Shown one piece after another: positions 34,090 to 46,699 of a stretch of 64,000 nt of DNA. Numbering within the stretch: the stretch's first letter is position 1; each line of letters starts with the position of its first letter. A model generated the notes under the pieces. It was not told where the DNA came from. It ran no database searches and saw nothing but the letters and a program-made list of their open reading frames with translations. Position numbers and translations under genes: made by a program. The stretch covers positions 116,223,388-116,287,387 of the forward strand of contig OY829326.1 of NCBI GenBank assembly GCA_963691655.1, read 5' to 3'. The stretch is from Toxonevra muliebris (Eukaryota > Arthropoda > Insecta > Diptera > Pallopteridae).

Positions 34090-35845
34090 TTCGTTGGGGT
34101 AGCAAAAATAATTATCAAATTACAAAAACATTATTTGTAACTACAAATTCAACGATCAGTATCTAATACTTTTACTTAGATACAAAATTTTTAACATTTC
34201 ATTACAGAATATTCATTTATATTTAGACAAAAAGGGAAATCTTAGCTCATTCACATTTAACATACCATTAATTATAATTCCTTCTTTTTTTTTTGTATAA
34301 ATTTTATTTAAAAAATATTTGTTACTTTAAAAATATATGTATGTGGTATGTAAATGTTTAGTAATTATTTTACTTATGTTATTTTTGTGTGTGTGCATAC
34401 ATAAAAAATGAGTTATTAACAACTTACATATTTTCGCATAATTGTCGTCATAATTATCATTAATAATATTATTAAGTAAAACGAATAAAAACTAATTTCA
34501 AATTTATGCTAACAACAATTAAAAAAATATTTACTAAATTTTTCTTTTCTTTTTGATTTAGCGGTTCATTACCGATCTAAAAAACTGTTTAACAATGTTA
34601 CAATGCAATTAAAATTTCAACAATTTCGACCATAATTCTTGATACAATTTTTCCATTTTTTTATTTTCTTTCTAATTAAAAACAAATAAACAATTTACAA
34701 ACTTTAATATATAAATTTTTTAAACAATAGAAAGATAAATTTAAAAGATTTTTATGTGCCTCGTATGATGTATTTATGTTTTTGTATTAAATTTTAATGT
34801 CAATCATGAAATAAACAACTATTTTAAAATTCTATTATCATTGCCATCTAGTTTTTATATGAAGATTACACAATGTAAAAAAAAAATAAAGAAACTATTC
34901 ATTCAGGGAAATATCCTTAGTTCTCCAGAGTCTAATTTCCGCCTCAACTACTCAAGGATGCCTTCAAAGTATATTACTCTCATCTCTCCTTTGGCCTTCT
35001 TCGCGGCCTAAAAACTGATGGAGCTAAAGCGGTCCAAAAGTGGAAGTCAAAAAGTGGTGTACTTTTAAAAAGCTTATCTGCAAATCTTAAAAAAAAACAC
35101 ACAGTAGATATCGTACAATAAAAAGTATAGACTTTCTCATTTATGCCATTAAATTGTTCTAGAAACCTTAAATATATCGATAGATATATGATAGAGCCAC
35201 AAAGTCATTTTGAACCAACAATGCTCTACGCAGCACTAGTTTAGTGGTACTAAACTATAAACAGAGTTTAAGAAATTCACTAGTTTCATGTGCACCAGGC
35301 CCACTGCTATCCTTAATCTCATTATTAAGTCAACCCCAACACAAATATAGGCGAATCATCTAAATCATAAATTTTATTGATGTTAGGACGGCATATAAGT
35401 AAATTCAGTAGCACATCTTTCGCTCTTATCGATACGAGAAAAAATTATAATAATCATTCCCCTTCGTTAAAACTAGGTTAGAATCTTCGAGATGAATTAA
35501 TCTTCCTACCTTAACCCTCTCTCAAGGATTTTGTCGTCATATGAGGACAATAGTTTGAAAAATTAACTTAAAAACAGTAGTTCCTGTAGATTGTCAGCCA
35601 CCGGCACTTATTTGTTAAATAGAACAGTAGATTTAAAAAATAATTTGATTTTTCATATAAAAATAGCATGAAATTTGCTTTTGCTGATTCAGTATTAAAT
35701 TAGAAAATAGTTAAATATTGCACCTAATAAATAATGACAATGATAATTTCATAAGATTTTGTCTTTGACATTCGAAATAAAGCAAAATATGTAAATAAGA
35801 CGCATACATACTTACCACTGTAGCCAAATGCATACATACAAAAAT
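34090..35845. other. Intergenic A/T-rich stretch
   Basis: Downstream of the second screw-like gene and of the convergent CalpC gene. AATAAA at 34484 is a possible distal polyadenylation signal. No transposon termini or genes are recognised. Confidence 0.4.
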
Positions 35846-35847
35846 AT

Positions 35848-38271
35848 TTAGCACCGCAGTACACACTTAATCCAATCGGACATTTCAATTTCGATGACAT
35901 TATCCTGATTGTGATCTTTGCGTTGAAAGTAGTCGAAAGCCGCTGTGAGATGAAGCACCGCCGAAGCGAAATCACTGAGTCTTAATGTTCCATCCTTGCG
36001 TATGTATCGCTGCATCAGACAATTCATGATCTCCGTACTAAGTTGAAAGCCCACATCATACAATGCATCACGTAAACGTTCTGCCCGCAAAATGCCCGCT
36101 TTCTCTTTAGTGTATATCTTGAATACGCCTTGCCATGACTTCAGATTGACCATAAACGTTTTGAATTGTAAAAAATTAATACGCCCAGTGCCGCTTTTGT
36201 CCTGTAATGCAATTACTTGCCGGCAAATGTCAATGTTTGCGCAACCCTTGATGTAGTCGTTTGGCAAACATGCCTCCAATAGCTCATGCAACTCGAAGCA
36301 GTTGATGGTTTTATTCTCATCGGCCAATTGCATAAAAACGGGCTCATACTGACAGACATTCTTGATTTTTATTGTATCCGCTTCGTTCTTAAGTGCCGGA
36401 AACGGGTCGAGTAGCATTAGTGTTTGTGTTTCGAGCAGCGAGAGACGTAAGGGCGCTGTACCCAATATTCGTACCGTGAAACTAGACTCTTCACCCGGCT
36501 CGTAGGTGGTGGGCATTAGAACATATTGCCCCACTTCCAGCTGACAGCGATAGCTTACATGACGAGTATTGCCATAGTCGGAATTGATAAAACTCACTTG
36601 TGTCTTGAAAAACTCTTTCGGCAGGCACTCACTGTATTTCCCCACCTTACCTGCGGCGCCGGCAGCTCCTGCGGCAGCGACCGGTGCAAGTTTGTACATA
36701 GTAAATCCAATGACTTTTGGTTCCACTGCTGTATGCTGATTTAATGCCACCACAACCTCTTGTTTCTCCTGTACGTTGAGCAGCAATTGTGGATTGATGT
36801 GAAACGATTCATGATTCCGACAACCGCCTGCAGTGACACCACGCTTCCATTGGCCCTGAAACATTTTCATTTGCCATCGCTTCGGTCGATCTTGTAATGT
36901 TAACTCATCTTTGGCAGTATCTGCATCCAGGTAGATACACTCCAGGCTTGAAAATGTTTGCGTAAACTCCAGAAAAGACATCCAAAATTCACCAACGTCC
37001 AATTGCCCGAACAGTCGATCACGCTCCTGCACTGATACTCGCTCCCACGATTGCGACATCGCCGACCAATCACTCTCGAAACTAGCATTATTATCGAAGG
37101 CATTACAGGACAAAGGGTCTTTGAAACGTACCAGCTGTACTGAATCGCCAAGCAACGTTTCAACTTTGTCAAGGGAGCAAAGTCTGTAAAAAAAATAATA
37201 ATAAATTGATTAAAATTTTGCAAAGAGAGACTACGTGTTTTTATAAGTATCTGTTTCTGTAAGATTGGGAATAATTCTATGGTTCTCTGTTGGTTCTAAC
37301 ACTAATTATGGTTTGGCTTAACACACTTTGGTACTAATTATCCACAAAAATTTACCAGCCACAACTATATATGCCATACTTTTAAAATTTACATTAATTA
37401 AATTTACTTCTATGCAAGTATTTTCCAAAAGAGAAAATTATTTCGAATGACCGGAAATCACATATTTGTGCACTGCATTTATGGCTTAGTTGCTGTGGCA
37501 CGCCCACACCAATTCTAACTTGCACACTCTTAAACATTCATTCATTCACCTGTAGTTAACATTGAGCGTAATACCATTGGGCAGTCGTTCAGGTGTGTTT
37601 TTATGCTGCGCTGCCGCAGCGCTCGTCGCCGCAATGCACGTCACAATACAGGTGGTGTCCAAATGTGATTTCAATTGCTGTGGACGTAACATTTCATTGG
37701 CATTGCTTCCCACCTTCAGGGGAATGCATTCAACGACTCCGCCCAACAGGTCACTGAGTCCGTCCGAGCGCGTTCCATACTTGAGTGCCTCATATGAGCC
37801 GTGCAGTTTAGCGATTGCCTTTTCCAGCAGCGATGCCCAGTAACAGTGTGACGCTTGTGGCTGTAGAAATGCCAAACGTCCATTGATCGTTGGCAAACGG
37901 TCATCAACTAGTACCTCCACCCACTCACCGCACCACCATAAACGAAAACGAAAGACACCATGTGCTTTATCGAGGCTCTGGTCAGCGGGCACAACGCGAT
38001 AAAAGAGATTACGGAGTGAATGTAGCACGCCCAAACATGAAACCAACCAACGATCCCCCATTTTTCCTGGAATCACATCGAAATTTTCACTCTCATTCAC
38101 AAAGCAAGCATGCTGCGTGTCCGCAAACTCTGCAATACGTCGCCATTGGAAAGTAAAGGGAGGAGTTTGATAATAAAACACAGAGGATTGCACGGCAGCA
38201 AAGTCTGGATCTTCCCAGAGGACGCTTCGTGCTCTGCAATCACTTTTGATGCGCTCATATTTTGAGGTCAT
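35848..38271 (-). CDS. CalpC: Calpain-C orthologue, catalytically dead calpain
   Basis: Exons 38271-37550 and 37183-35848 (GT/AG intron of 366 nt, phase 2) encode 685 residues, close to Drosophila CalpC. Domain order: protease-like core (about 1-320), C2-like beta-sandwich (about 330-490, with GGCRNHESFHINPQ) and penta-EF-hand (about 520-685, with NDYIKGCANIDICRQVIALQ). The active-site segment reads KMGDRWLVSCLG where active calpains have GDCWLL, so the nucleophile is Arg (R74). The usual histidine region GHAYSV reads GITLNVNY and the asparagine region RNPWG reads FKDPLS. All three catalytic positions are lost, so this is a non-protease, perhaps regulatory. The start MTSKYERIKSD aligns with the family; the open frame upstream (15 more codons) does not. 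It is convergent with the second screw-like gene. Confidence 0.95.
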
Positions 38272-38274
38272 GCT

Positions 38275-40430
38275 ACCACTACAACTACTACCACCAGCGC
38301 TCCACACTCCACGCACTACTTTCCCAATTTTGCTTTGCTTTGCAGTTCGTCGTTTCCAAAAAATTTACTGGGATTGCGCATGCGCAAACTCATTTAAGTT
38401 CAATGTGTATGGTATATTATTTTTTACGATTGGGTGATAAAACTCCTGGATATTTAACTATTATGGAGCTCTTTCCCACTGGATGACCTTGTTTAATTAA
38501 ATTCCACAATAATACGCACGATTCTTCGACAACAACACAAAGTGAAAGTTGACAAAAATCTGAGTTACGGCAGCGCAGCGCAAATATTTTACAAATAGTT
38601 GGCAACACAACCACAAAGTGCAAAAACAAAGTTGCATCTGAAGGTACAAGAGAAATACCTTTTTATTATTACTAACAAATCTCGGGAGCAGAAGTCGTAC
38701 TAGAGCTAGGAAGAAAATTCCCGGAGATTTCTAAGAGGAGATTCCAGTGTTATTTCTTTGTAATGGATGGGGTTGGGTTACATAAGTTATGATAAAATAA
38801 ATAAAACTTATATTTAAATCGCTTCAACGAGGTTGCATCAACGTGTGTACTTTCCACCAACAATTTCATGCGACTTAACATCATAAACAACAAATTAATA
38901 CTTTTATGGAAAGATCTATTAGATTTGGTTTCTTTTATTTTTTGAATGTGCTTGTTTAAAATACAATTCTAATTAGGGAATTAAATGGGTTTGAAAAGAT
39001 CACTGTTCCATTAGTCAATAACACTGTGAACATATGAAAAACCTCGGAGTTGTGAGCCAAAACATCTTGAGAACTTCCATTTGAACATTTAAATCGTCGT
39101 TGCGCACTCGTTAACCTCAATAAATTAACATTTTTAAGCTTTTGTATGAAAGTATAAATTATTTTGTAGGTACAAGTGGCTGAAGTTCAACAATTTTGGC
39201 TCATTAGAAACTGTATTGAATAAATTATTAATTAAAGTATTAATATTTAACAGTGCTTAACAAAATAAACGTTTAAAACGTTGTTAAGAAATAAAAACCA
39301 TTCAAAAATTAAAATTTTTGTGTTATTTTGCCTTCTTATTATATTATGACAGCTTTTATATCGTCATTCGCCTTTCAAACAATATATAAAATTTACAGAT
39401 CGCGTAAAAACAAATGGAGTCATAACAAAAGATAAAAAACGATTTTTCGGCCGTACGTTCCGATTTTGAGGATGTATTGGAAATTCCGAGTATGCAGTTT
39501 TTTAACGTCTGATTAGACTTACAACTTGAATCATGTCTAGGGCAAAGGAAGCTAATTTTTTCCTTTTTTGTATCACAGTGTAATTGGCAACAATTCTTTT
39601 GAGTTTGTCGGCGAAAGTCTACAGCAAATTTTTATTTGCAAACTCTCAACTTTGTAGGCGATAGGGGAAAGGGAAGATAAATAAAAATGTTCGATGTTTG
39701 TCGTACTTGTAAATTCTGCCTTGTTCCCATCGTTGAAACAAATTTTTTGGCATTTCGTTTTTGTCGCATTCGTTGTGATTGGGAAAAACAAAAATTAAAT
39801 TATTCTAAATTTTACACAATCAATCTTGCATGTATTTATTTATTTATTCCTTTTATTTCCATTTTCCATACTGCGCCAGCGAAAGAATTTCAAAACTAAA
39901 ATTTTTAGGTGGTAACTCATACGTAAAGAGGAAAACAAAACAATTAAAAGTGTGCGAAGTAAAATTTGACTGTGAAAACCAGGACAAAGAGAACCGAGGA
40001 AAAGAAGAGTACAGCGAATAAAAACCATTTTTGCAATAGAATTTTGCACACACTCAAGCGCAATACGCAAAGATGCATCTCTGTAAGAATTTACGAATTT
40101 TTTAAGGGAAAATTTATAATATTCATAAGCTAATTGTAATTATTCATAACAAAATACTGGATATTGAATATGGTAATTCATAACAAAATACGCAATTGTT
40201 AAACTTGTTTTTAACATATTTGTCACATTATACAGGACTACCGTTGGGGGACTATAGTGGCACACTCCCCCTTTATTGGTTGCTTGAAACCCCAAGGCTC
40301 CATTTGCCTAGAATTCCCCTAATTTGTTCTTTGTTTTTAATTATGCGTGCTTTTTGCACCGAACACAAGGAGAGAGTCTGTACTCACTCTCACACCGAAC
40401 ACGATTTAATTAAATTCAATTAAATTAAAC
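38275..40430. other. Intergenic stretch upstream of CalpC
   Basis: No gene is recognised. It contains the CalpC 5' region. Open frames (39687-40021) are short and lie in A/T-rich sequence with no domain. Confidence 0.4.
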
Positions 40431-40435
40431 TTTCA

Positions 40436-40578
40436 GTAATGCAGGCACACACATCTGATACTTCTAGTCAATGAAAATTTCTTCGATTTTTCAAAGATAT
40501 TTTAAATTGAAAAAACGCGCTGAACTAATTTTAAAAAAGCACTAAAATCACCCGGAAAAGCGCTGGTTGGCCACACTG
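40436..40578. mobile_element. Partial copy of the hAT MITE found at 62772-63057
   Basis: The block CACACATCTGATACTTCTAG, then AATTTCTTCGATTTTTC and a right end AGCGCTGGTTGGCCACACTG, match the minus strand of the 63-kb MITE. The right terminus CAGTGTGGCCAAC (minus strand) ends at 40578. The left terminus and its target duplication were not found, so this copy is truncated. Confidence 0.6.
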
Positions 40579-40859
40579 CCAGCTTAGAAATAGATATATT
40601 TATTGTTACAATATTTTGCATGAAAATATTATAGTAAAAGCAGAAGCAATGCAAGCTTTCATTTTCAATATTTTTCATTTATATTGACCCTCTCTTTTCA
40701 ACCTACAATTCTGCGAGTTAAGTACTTTTAAAAATGTCAATTTTGATGCATCATTTTGAAATCTAGGACTATTTTCCAAATTCAATGTATGGACTTTCAG
40801 CTTGATTTGGATTACCAACGTTCAATTTGAAACACAAAGTACTTCATTCTTCCTCATTC

Positions 40860-41150
40860 AAATAAACTTCAATTTTCGCGCTTTTCCAGAGAAAGGACAG
40901 AACAACGTCTGCCGGTCCAGCTAGTTCATATACACATTATTGTTTTTTTATTTATTATTTATTGTTTTATTATTTTGAGTTGTTCTACTGATGAAAGTTT
41001 TTTTGGCTCGAGCCTGTGGCTGAAACTCCGCATCGTGGCTGTCAATCAAAGCGCTTACTAACTGAGTCACCCAAGCAAGTAGGGAAAGTATGTTATCATA
41101 TCATGTGACGAGTGCAGAAGAGACTCATTTTAGTTTTTTTTAATAATTCA
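40860..41150 (-). repeat. Composite repeat: tRNA-like module, possible Helitron-like end, and module shared with 52.2 kb
   Basis: On the minus strand 41080-41000 reads like a tRNA-derived sequence: GGGTGACTCAGTTAGTAAGC resembles a D-arm/A-box and CAGGCTCGAGCC a B-box. The plus-strand block 40890-40925 ends CCGGTCCAGCTAGT, compatible with a Helitron-like CTAGT end, but no clean hairpin is seen. The block 41090-41150 (GTGACGAGTGCAGA, CTCATTTTAGTTTTTTTT) recurs inverted at 52215-52270. The exact element boundaries are not resolved. Confidence 0.4.
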
Positions 41151-41159
41151 ATATTTCGA

Positions 41160-41799
41160 TTTTCACCTTTGTTTTCATATCTTATTGTTTCTTTTTAACT
41201 TAAGGTAACTATAAAAACAAAGTTCCAAATAAATCATCACCCAATTCCAAGTAGTTTAAACTAGAAATGCATTGAGCCCCTTTTTCATCCCTTCTTCACA
41301 ATTCGCCTTCGGATGCCATGTATGCATTTGCAAGTTGTAATAATCGATTGCTCATCTTTAAGTTATCGGCGCTAACATCGCTGAAACTATAAGTCATTGT
41401 TTTTGGCTAGCAGTCAAGAATCTCGTAAAAAAAGAGGGAATTCTCCCGATATTATATTTTATTTCATAATTATTATGGTTCATTTTCTACTTGTTGCGAA
41501 ACAACAGCGTAATTAAATTAAGAAAAAAGACGAAGCAGAGAGAGCAGGAGGAACCAATAATCAACAACAACAGCAGCAAACAGAAATTCAGCACAGTTGA
41601 TGAAGAGCAGCAGATGCAGTAAGTCGTTTTCAATTTGTGTGGAGCAGAAAAAAGCAGCAACAGACTAGCGCAATAAAACAACCACAACAACAACTAATAA
41701 ACTAATTCAAAGCATTGTCAGCGTCGGTCAAAGATTACAATAAAACAATAGTAATAAATCATATCGAAAAAACTAAAAATCGCGTGCTGTGCAATTAAA
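41160..41799. promoter_or_regulatory. Upstream region / probable 5' UTR of the first DUF1397 gene
   Basis: No coding sequence. The last 280 bases are rich in CAACAA/CAGCAG repeats on the plus strand, typical of fly 5' UTRs, and lead into AAAATGACG at the start codon. No core promoter motif was identified with confidence. Confidence 0.3.
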
Positions 41800-42747
41800 A
41801 TGACGGCAATCAGTTGTGGAGCACCCTTATCGTTCACGTTAATTGCACTTATGTTGCTGGCGGCATGCAGTTGCATTGCTTCCACAGGCATTGACATAAA
41901 TCAAATTAATGTTAATGACCTTCAACAGAAACTGCCCTCTGAGTTCGCCAATATGAATCTAACAAATCTCGAGGATGCCAAATCGTTGCTACGTGACAAA
42001 TGCATCAAAGTCGCAGGAGAGGAGCAAGGTAACGCTGCATTTGAAGACATTGAAGCATCGGGCATGTCGCTGATGGAATGTATTTCCGGTATAGTAAATT
42101 TTACGAACATACAAGCGGAAATTGATGAGGCAAGTCCGCGCGGTGAGCTCGATGTTGTTTTCAATAAATACTGCAATAAACGGCCAGAGGCGGTGGTGTG
42201 CATCGAAACATTCAACTCGAAACTAGTGCCGTGTCTAGAAAAAGACGAACAGGAAAATCAAGATGTCGTAATGCGCATCATACGCAGTCTACTTAATTTC
42301 GTATGCCACAAGGGCGGTGATCAAATTGCGCTCTTCATAGCCGAAAAAGGACCTGAGTGTTTGGAATCGAAAAAAACCGATATCGAACAATGCATCAATA
42401 GCACCTTTGAGGGATATATGCCCAAAGAAGGATTGGAAAATATCAAAACATTACCAAAATTTGTGATGGGGCCTAAGCAATGCGAGGATATGGAACATTT
42501 GGAAACATGCGTCGTTGATAAACTTGAAAAATGCACAGAAATTACACCAGCCAACATCGTTGAGTCGATGTTCCGCTTTATAAAGAACGAAACCATTTGC
42601 CGTAATGGACCTAAAGTGTCAAAACAGTCAGCATTGGGACACAGCAGTTCTGCAGGTGGGAATTCCTCCATGTTCAGCTTAAATGCTGTCGCTTTTGCCT
42701 TAGTGTTTGCTGTGATTTTATCATTTTCGAAGAAGATGCATGTGTAG
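41800..42747 (+). CDS. 27-kDa hemolymph protein-like, DUF1397 family, copy 1
   Basis: An intronless gene of 315 residues. The signal peptide (about residues 1-29) contains FTLIALMLLAACSCIAS. The body carries the regularly spaced cysteines of the DUF1397 family (DKCIKV, MECISG, KYCNKR, VVCIET, VPCLEK, NFVCHK, PECLES, EQCINS, KQCEDM, ETCVVD, EKCTEI, TICRN) and the typical NFTNIQAEIDEA and ANIVESMFRFIKNE. The family includes secreted hemolymph glycoproteins of insects with unclear function. The C-terminus has a small Ser/Gly stretch then a hydrophobic tail (FSLNAVAFALVFAVILSF), which looks like a GPI-anchor signal and suggests a membrane-tethered form. The start has a good context, AAAATG. A diverged copy lies 5.4 kb downstream. 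AATAAA is at 43136. Confidence 0.82.
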   Translation: MTAISCGAPLSFTLIALMLLAACSCIASTGIDINQINVNDLQQKLPSEFANMNLTNLEDAKSLLRDKCIKVAGEEQGNAAFEDIEASGMSLMECISGIVNFTNIQAEIDEASPRGELDVVFNKYCNKRPEAVVCIETFNSKLVPCLEKDEQENQDVVMRIIRSLLNFVCHKGGDQIALFIAEKGPECLESKKTDIEQCINSTFEGYMPKEGLENIKTLPKFVMGPKQCEDMEHLETCVVDKLEKCTEITPANIVESMFRFIKNETICRNGPKVSKQSALGHSSSAGGNSSMFSLNAVAFALVFAVILSFSKKMHV

Positions 42748-42749
42748 AT

Positions 42750-45280
42750 GCAATTTGTCGTGAATCACCAGTTTCTAAGACAGTACGATAAATTGCAACT
42801 TAATTAAAACAATACCTACTCAATTTATTTAAAGTGTTGCTTTATATTTTTCTGTTGTATACCACAAAAACTTTTTTTTCTCTCTAGCTATATTCAGTTG
42901 TTTATATAATTGTAAAAGGTGCATGAAATTTTGTTCTTTTTTGGAAATTTGTTTAAATAGCATTTTATTATAATCAAAATAAGCAAATGTAGCACACAAA
43001 CATACTCATATATAAAAAACATATTTTTTTTTAGTGCAGAAATTGAATATTTACGCTTAAGTTTTACAATAATAATCGAAAAATTATTATTGCTATCAAA
43101 ATTATGTCAAAAATTGCCAATAATTGATAATTATCAATAAACCAATTTAAATCTCAGCTATATTTAGCAGTCAAAATTTAAACTCATACATATTCTTATT
43201 ATTTTTATTTATATAGAAACAAAAACGTTTTTGCGGAAAATGTTTGTACTTTGCTAGCTTTAGTGAATCTAATATATAGTGTTTTTTGTAAATGAAATTT
43301 GTTCTATTTGAATAATAATAAAAATAAGAGAATTGACACTTAAAACACAAAAACGCATAAAGTGTTTTTTTCACAGATGGTTTACTATTACATACAATAT
43401 TGATTTGCTAAGTAAATACGATTAGGCATAATCCTCCCATTTTTGTTTCCCCAGTTATAGTATGTACTCAAGCTAACCGCACTGATAACAAATTATGCAG
43501 CGATCAAATGTAATACTTTTTTAATAAGTAATAACTGAAAACTTAAATTGGCTGCCTGTGCAATGAGAAATCTCCAGTCAGTTGTTTTTTATTAAATATG
43601 TTTCTTTGGTTTTATTACGACAATATCAAAATACAATTTAAATATGAAATATAATTATACTATGTATGTACATTGTTCGTATTTTTCTTTCCCTTTCTCC
43701 GTATCTACGTACATTTATATATTTTAATTTTATATTTTATTCGCTACTTAGTAAGTGAACTTTGTACTCATTTGAATCATGCTTAAATTTGTTTAATATT
43801 ATCATTATCACTTTTCTTTGTATGTAATTGCTATAAACAAGTTTAAGCTATTAATAAGAGCTGGAAAGAGATGGAGAGTGTTAATGCACATACATCCATA
43901 CATTTGTGATAAAACTGAACCTGATTTATAACAAGTAACATATAATTTAAGTTACAGCTTAGACTAATATTTTGTACGTCATAAAAAATTTACAGTTTTG
44001 TTTACCCTACAGTCGATGAATGGAAAGTATATTCATTTTGAATAAAATATTAGGGTGGGTCTTAATTTTTCTAGTAGTTGAAAGAACTGTCCATTATGGA
44101 AATTTAACATTCCGAGTATGCTACAGTTTTACTGGAAAAGAATAATGCAGAGTTGATCAGTATCTTGCAAAGTTTTCAGGTTGTGTAGTTTTTCCTGCGA
44201 ATTTTAATATAAGAGAGCATAGTTTGAAAACGTATCGAACATAATATGTGACTAGTAGAACACATTACATGAAATTCTGTAATAGCAAAAACATGTATAT
44301 TTAATGCATAAAAAAACCAATTCGAACTGTGGGAAACTCCGCTTTCATCTGGTATTTTAAGAAACCATTTTTTTTATTTGTTTTGTTAATTTGGCTGAGG
44401 ATGGCTGACAAACTGCCAGAGTAGAAATTTATACTCTAAAGAATCTTCATTCGATTGGGGGGTCCAAATGTAGCTCTATTGTTGGTTCATTGCTGTTTCA
44501 TTATTAAAATGAATTCTTGTGCCATAATTACGGTCAAAGTTAATTAATTTTAGCGATGAAAATAGAATGGTATCTAAACCGGTGTTTAAAGCTACTGCTC
44601 AACTACGGACGGCAGTCCGATGCACGTCTGTGTCGGCTGACGGTCCAAAGAGAAAATCATTTTCGGACTTTGGTTTTTGCTGAAGCGAGCGTACACACAT
44701 TCTCATAGTTAATGCCATGTATTGTGGATTCATAGCTTGACTCTCCTTTTGAATGCAAAGATCCCTACTTTCGAGGCAAGTTGAACAAAGCACCGGGAGT
44801 GGATAGAATAAGCCATTAATTTTATATAAATACTCCACGTTGTTTTTTAGAAGCAGTTTTTCAAATCTTAAAACAAATAGCAGCCAGGAAGGATTCAAAC
44901 ATTTTCGACCGAATACAAAGTTGGATAAATGCTAATAGCATTGTAAATAAGTATCATGGGGGCTTCCGAAAAGTTTATAAATTAACTTTTTAACTTATGA
45001 TAAGTAATAACATAGGAAATATTATTACATGGCATTTTTTTTATAAATTTAGTTTTATGATTAAATAATAAAATAGATCTTATTAAGATTTACATAGGTA
45101 AAAAAAATATAAAACTACGTTCATCACAAAAAATATTAAATTATTTACTAAGGGACTGACAATAGCTCGCTAAGTTCGTGATGTTCTATTAGGAAGACCG
45201 GTAAGAATGGAAACGAGAATAAATAAAATTACTAAAGTAAGGATTTGCAGAAAACCCTGCGCCAACATAGTAAGATATTC
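42750..45280. other. 3' UTR and intergenic stretch
   Basis: A/T-rich with no gene. It includes the 3' UTR of the first DUF1397 gene, to about 43150. The open frame at 44599-44898 (-) has no recognisable domain. Confidence 0.4.
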
Positions 45281-45284
45281 GATT

Positions 45285-45500
45285 TGGCAGTATAAATTTT
45301 TCGCGAATGCTAAAACTCATTTGGAGTGAATGCGCCAACCCTTGTGACCGTTTCCAAGTGGTTTCAAATATTCCAGACCGGAATATGACCCTCGTGAAGG
45401 CCGCTTGAAATCTAGGCAAAGATACAAATCAATGATAGTTGTGCAACTGGGTCTGAATGCTATGACCGTGTTACGAATATTATAAAGTCTGCTAGGATGC
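45285..45500 (+). pseudogene. Possible mariner transposase HTH remnant
   Basis: The plus-strand reading FGVNAPTLVTVSKWFQIFQTG resembles the second helix-turn-helix of mariner transposases (…YG.NAPS..TVkrWF.eFk.G…). A frame change follows and YDPREGRLKSRQR could correspond to the linker. No catalytic region is found. It is short and diverged. Confidence 0.35.
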
Positions 45501-45876
45501 ACGAAGAAATCAACTCGATGTATTCCACGAATTTTGAATGACGCATATTCGTATTGCTCAATATTTTCTCACAAATTTTTCTAGTTTTCTGCAATTGCAG
45601 CACATTCGTTACCACGTACGCCGATATGGCATGCGATGCAAATAAACTTCAGTTGTGAATGTTTCTCATCAGCGGATAAATGAAGTTATAAGTGGTTTGA
45701 ATAGCGAGCAAATTGCCAACGTAAATTATGGTGATGATACTCTTTTTCTGTTTTTATTTTTCTAAGGAAAACTTCACCGAATGCATTCGCAATGCACCAG
45801 TTTTAATTACTATTTCATTTGAGACTTGGTGATTGACAAACTGAATGCAATTACTTGCACTGGAAACACTACAGCT

Positions 45877-46632
45877 CATAACTATAGCTGCACTTATGTT
45901 TCAACGCATTCACTGGTTCTAAGGGATTATAGAACAAATTCAATTAGCTTTATATGAATGCGAACCAAAGTAAAAATAAGTTAATTTAAGATCTTAGAAT
46001 CTTTTTTTTCTTTTATTGGTGAATAACTATAGCCACTTTTTCAGTTTGCGAAAACTATAAAGAAGGCACAGGTTATTGCATAATCCTGTTGAAATGAGAA
46101 ACGGATTGGAAAAAAAGTTTTTTTTCGCCAAATTTTCTATTGATATTTTAACCTATTTTTTGATTTAAGGTACTTTTTACCGACGAGAAAAAGTTTTATT
46201 TAAATTATCCTGATGGGTTTAACTTATATACATATCTAAAAAGAACCTCGTTATTCTTCCAAAAGGAATTTGGTGGATAAGAAACGATGTCATTGCTGCA
46301 TGTCAAACCATTACTCAAGACAAACTTCGAGCAACCTCGATACACAGCATTCAAAATCATATTTTGCAACTAACTAAAAATAAAATAGGCTAAACACATT
46401 ATTGAGTTAACCATTTTTGTATTTCATTCAAATTCTTTAATAATTTTATGTATATTCTTAATGTGCGGCTATAGTTATGCATCAATAAAAAAGCAAACAT
46501 TTGTAAAATAATTTTGATTTTGAAATAACTTATGGTATTTTTAGTGGTCTTTCATAAAAATGTATTGGATTTATTCTGCAACCATTTGAGAATTAGTGAA
46601 TGCGTTGAAATAAAGGTGTGGCTATAGTTATG
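45877..46632 (+). mobile_element. Internally deleted Tc1-like element, 756 bp
   Basis: The left end CATAACTATAGCTGCAC and the reverse complement of the right end CATAACTATAGCCACAC are inverted repeats, and similarity continues through TTTCAACGCATTCACT. TA follows the right end (46633-46634); the left flank is CT, so one side has mutated. Inside, VLFTDEKKFYLNYPDGFN (46171 on) is the first catalytic Asp region of a Tc1-type transposase. After a frame change the tail DKLRATSIHSIQNHIL resembles the transposase C-terminus. The segment with the other two catalytic acids is deleted. Confidence 0.75.
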
Positions 46633-46699
46633 TACCATGGTGCATAGTATACACATGCCTTAATTCACAGCACATCGTCGATTTTCGTGGTTAATATCC

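Noticed and set aside
36526..38437. Several open frames overlapping CalpC
   Set aside because: CalpC accounts for the coding signal with matching length and domain order.
41000..41085. Possible tRNA gene on the minus strand
   Set aside because: The D-arm-like and T-arm-like parts are recognisable but pairing is incomplete and the region sits in a composite repeat.
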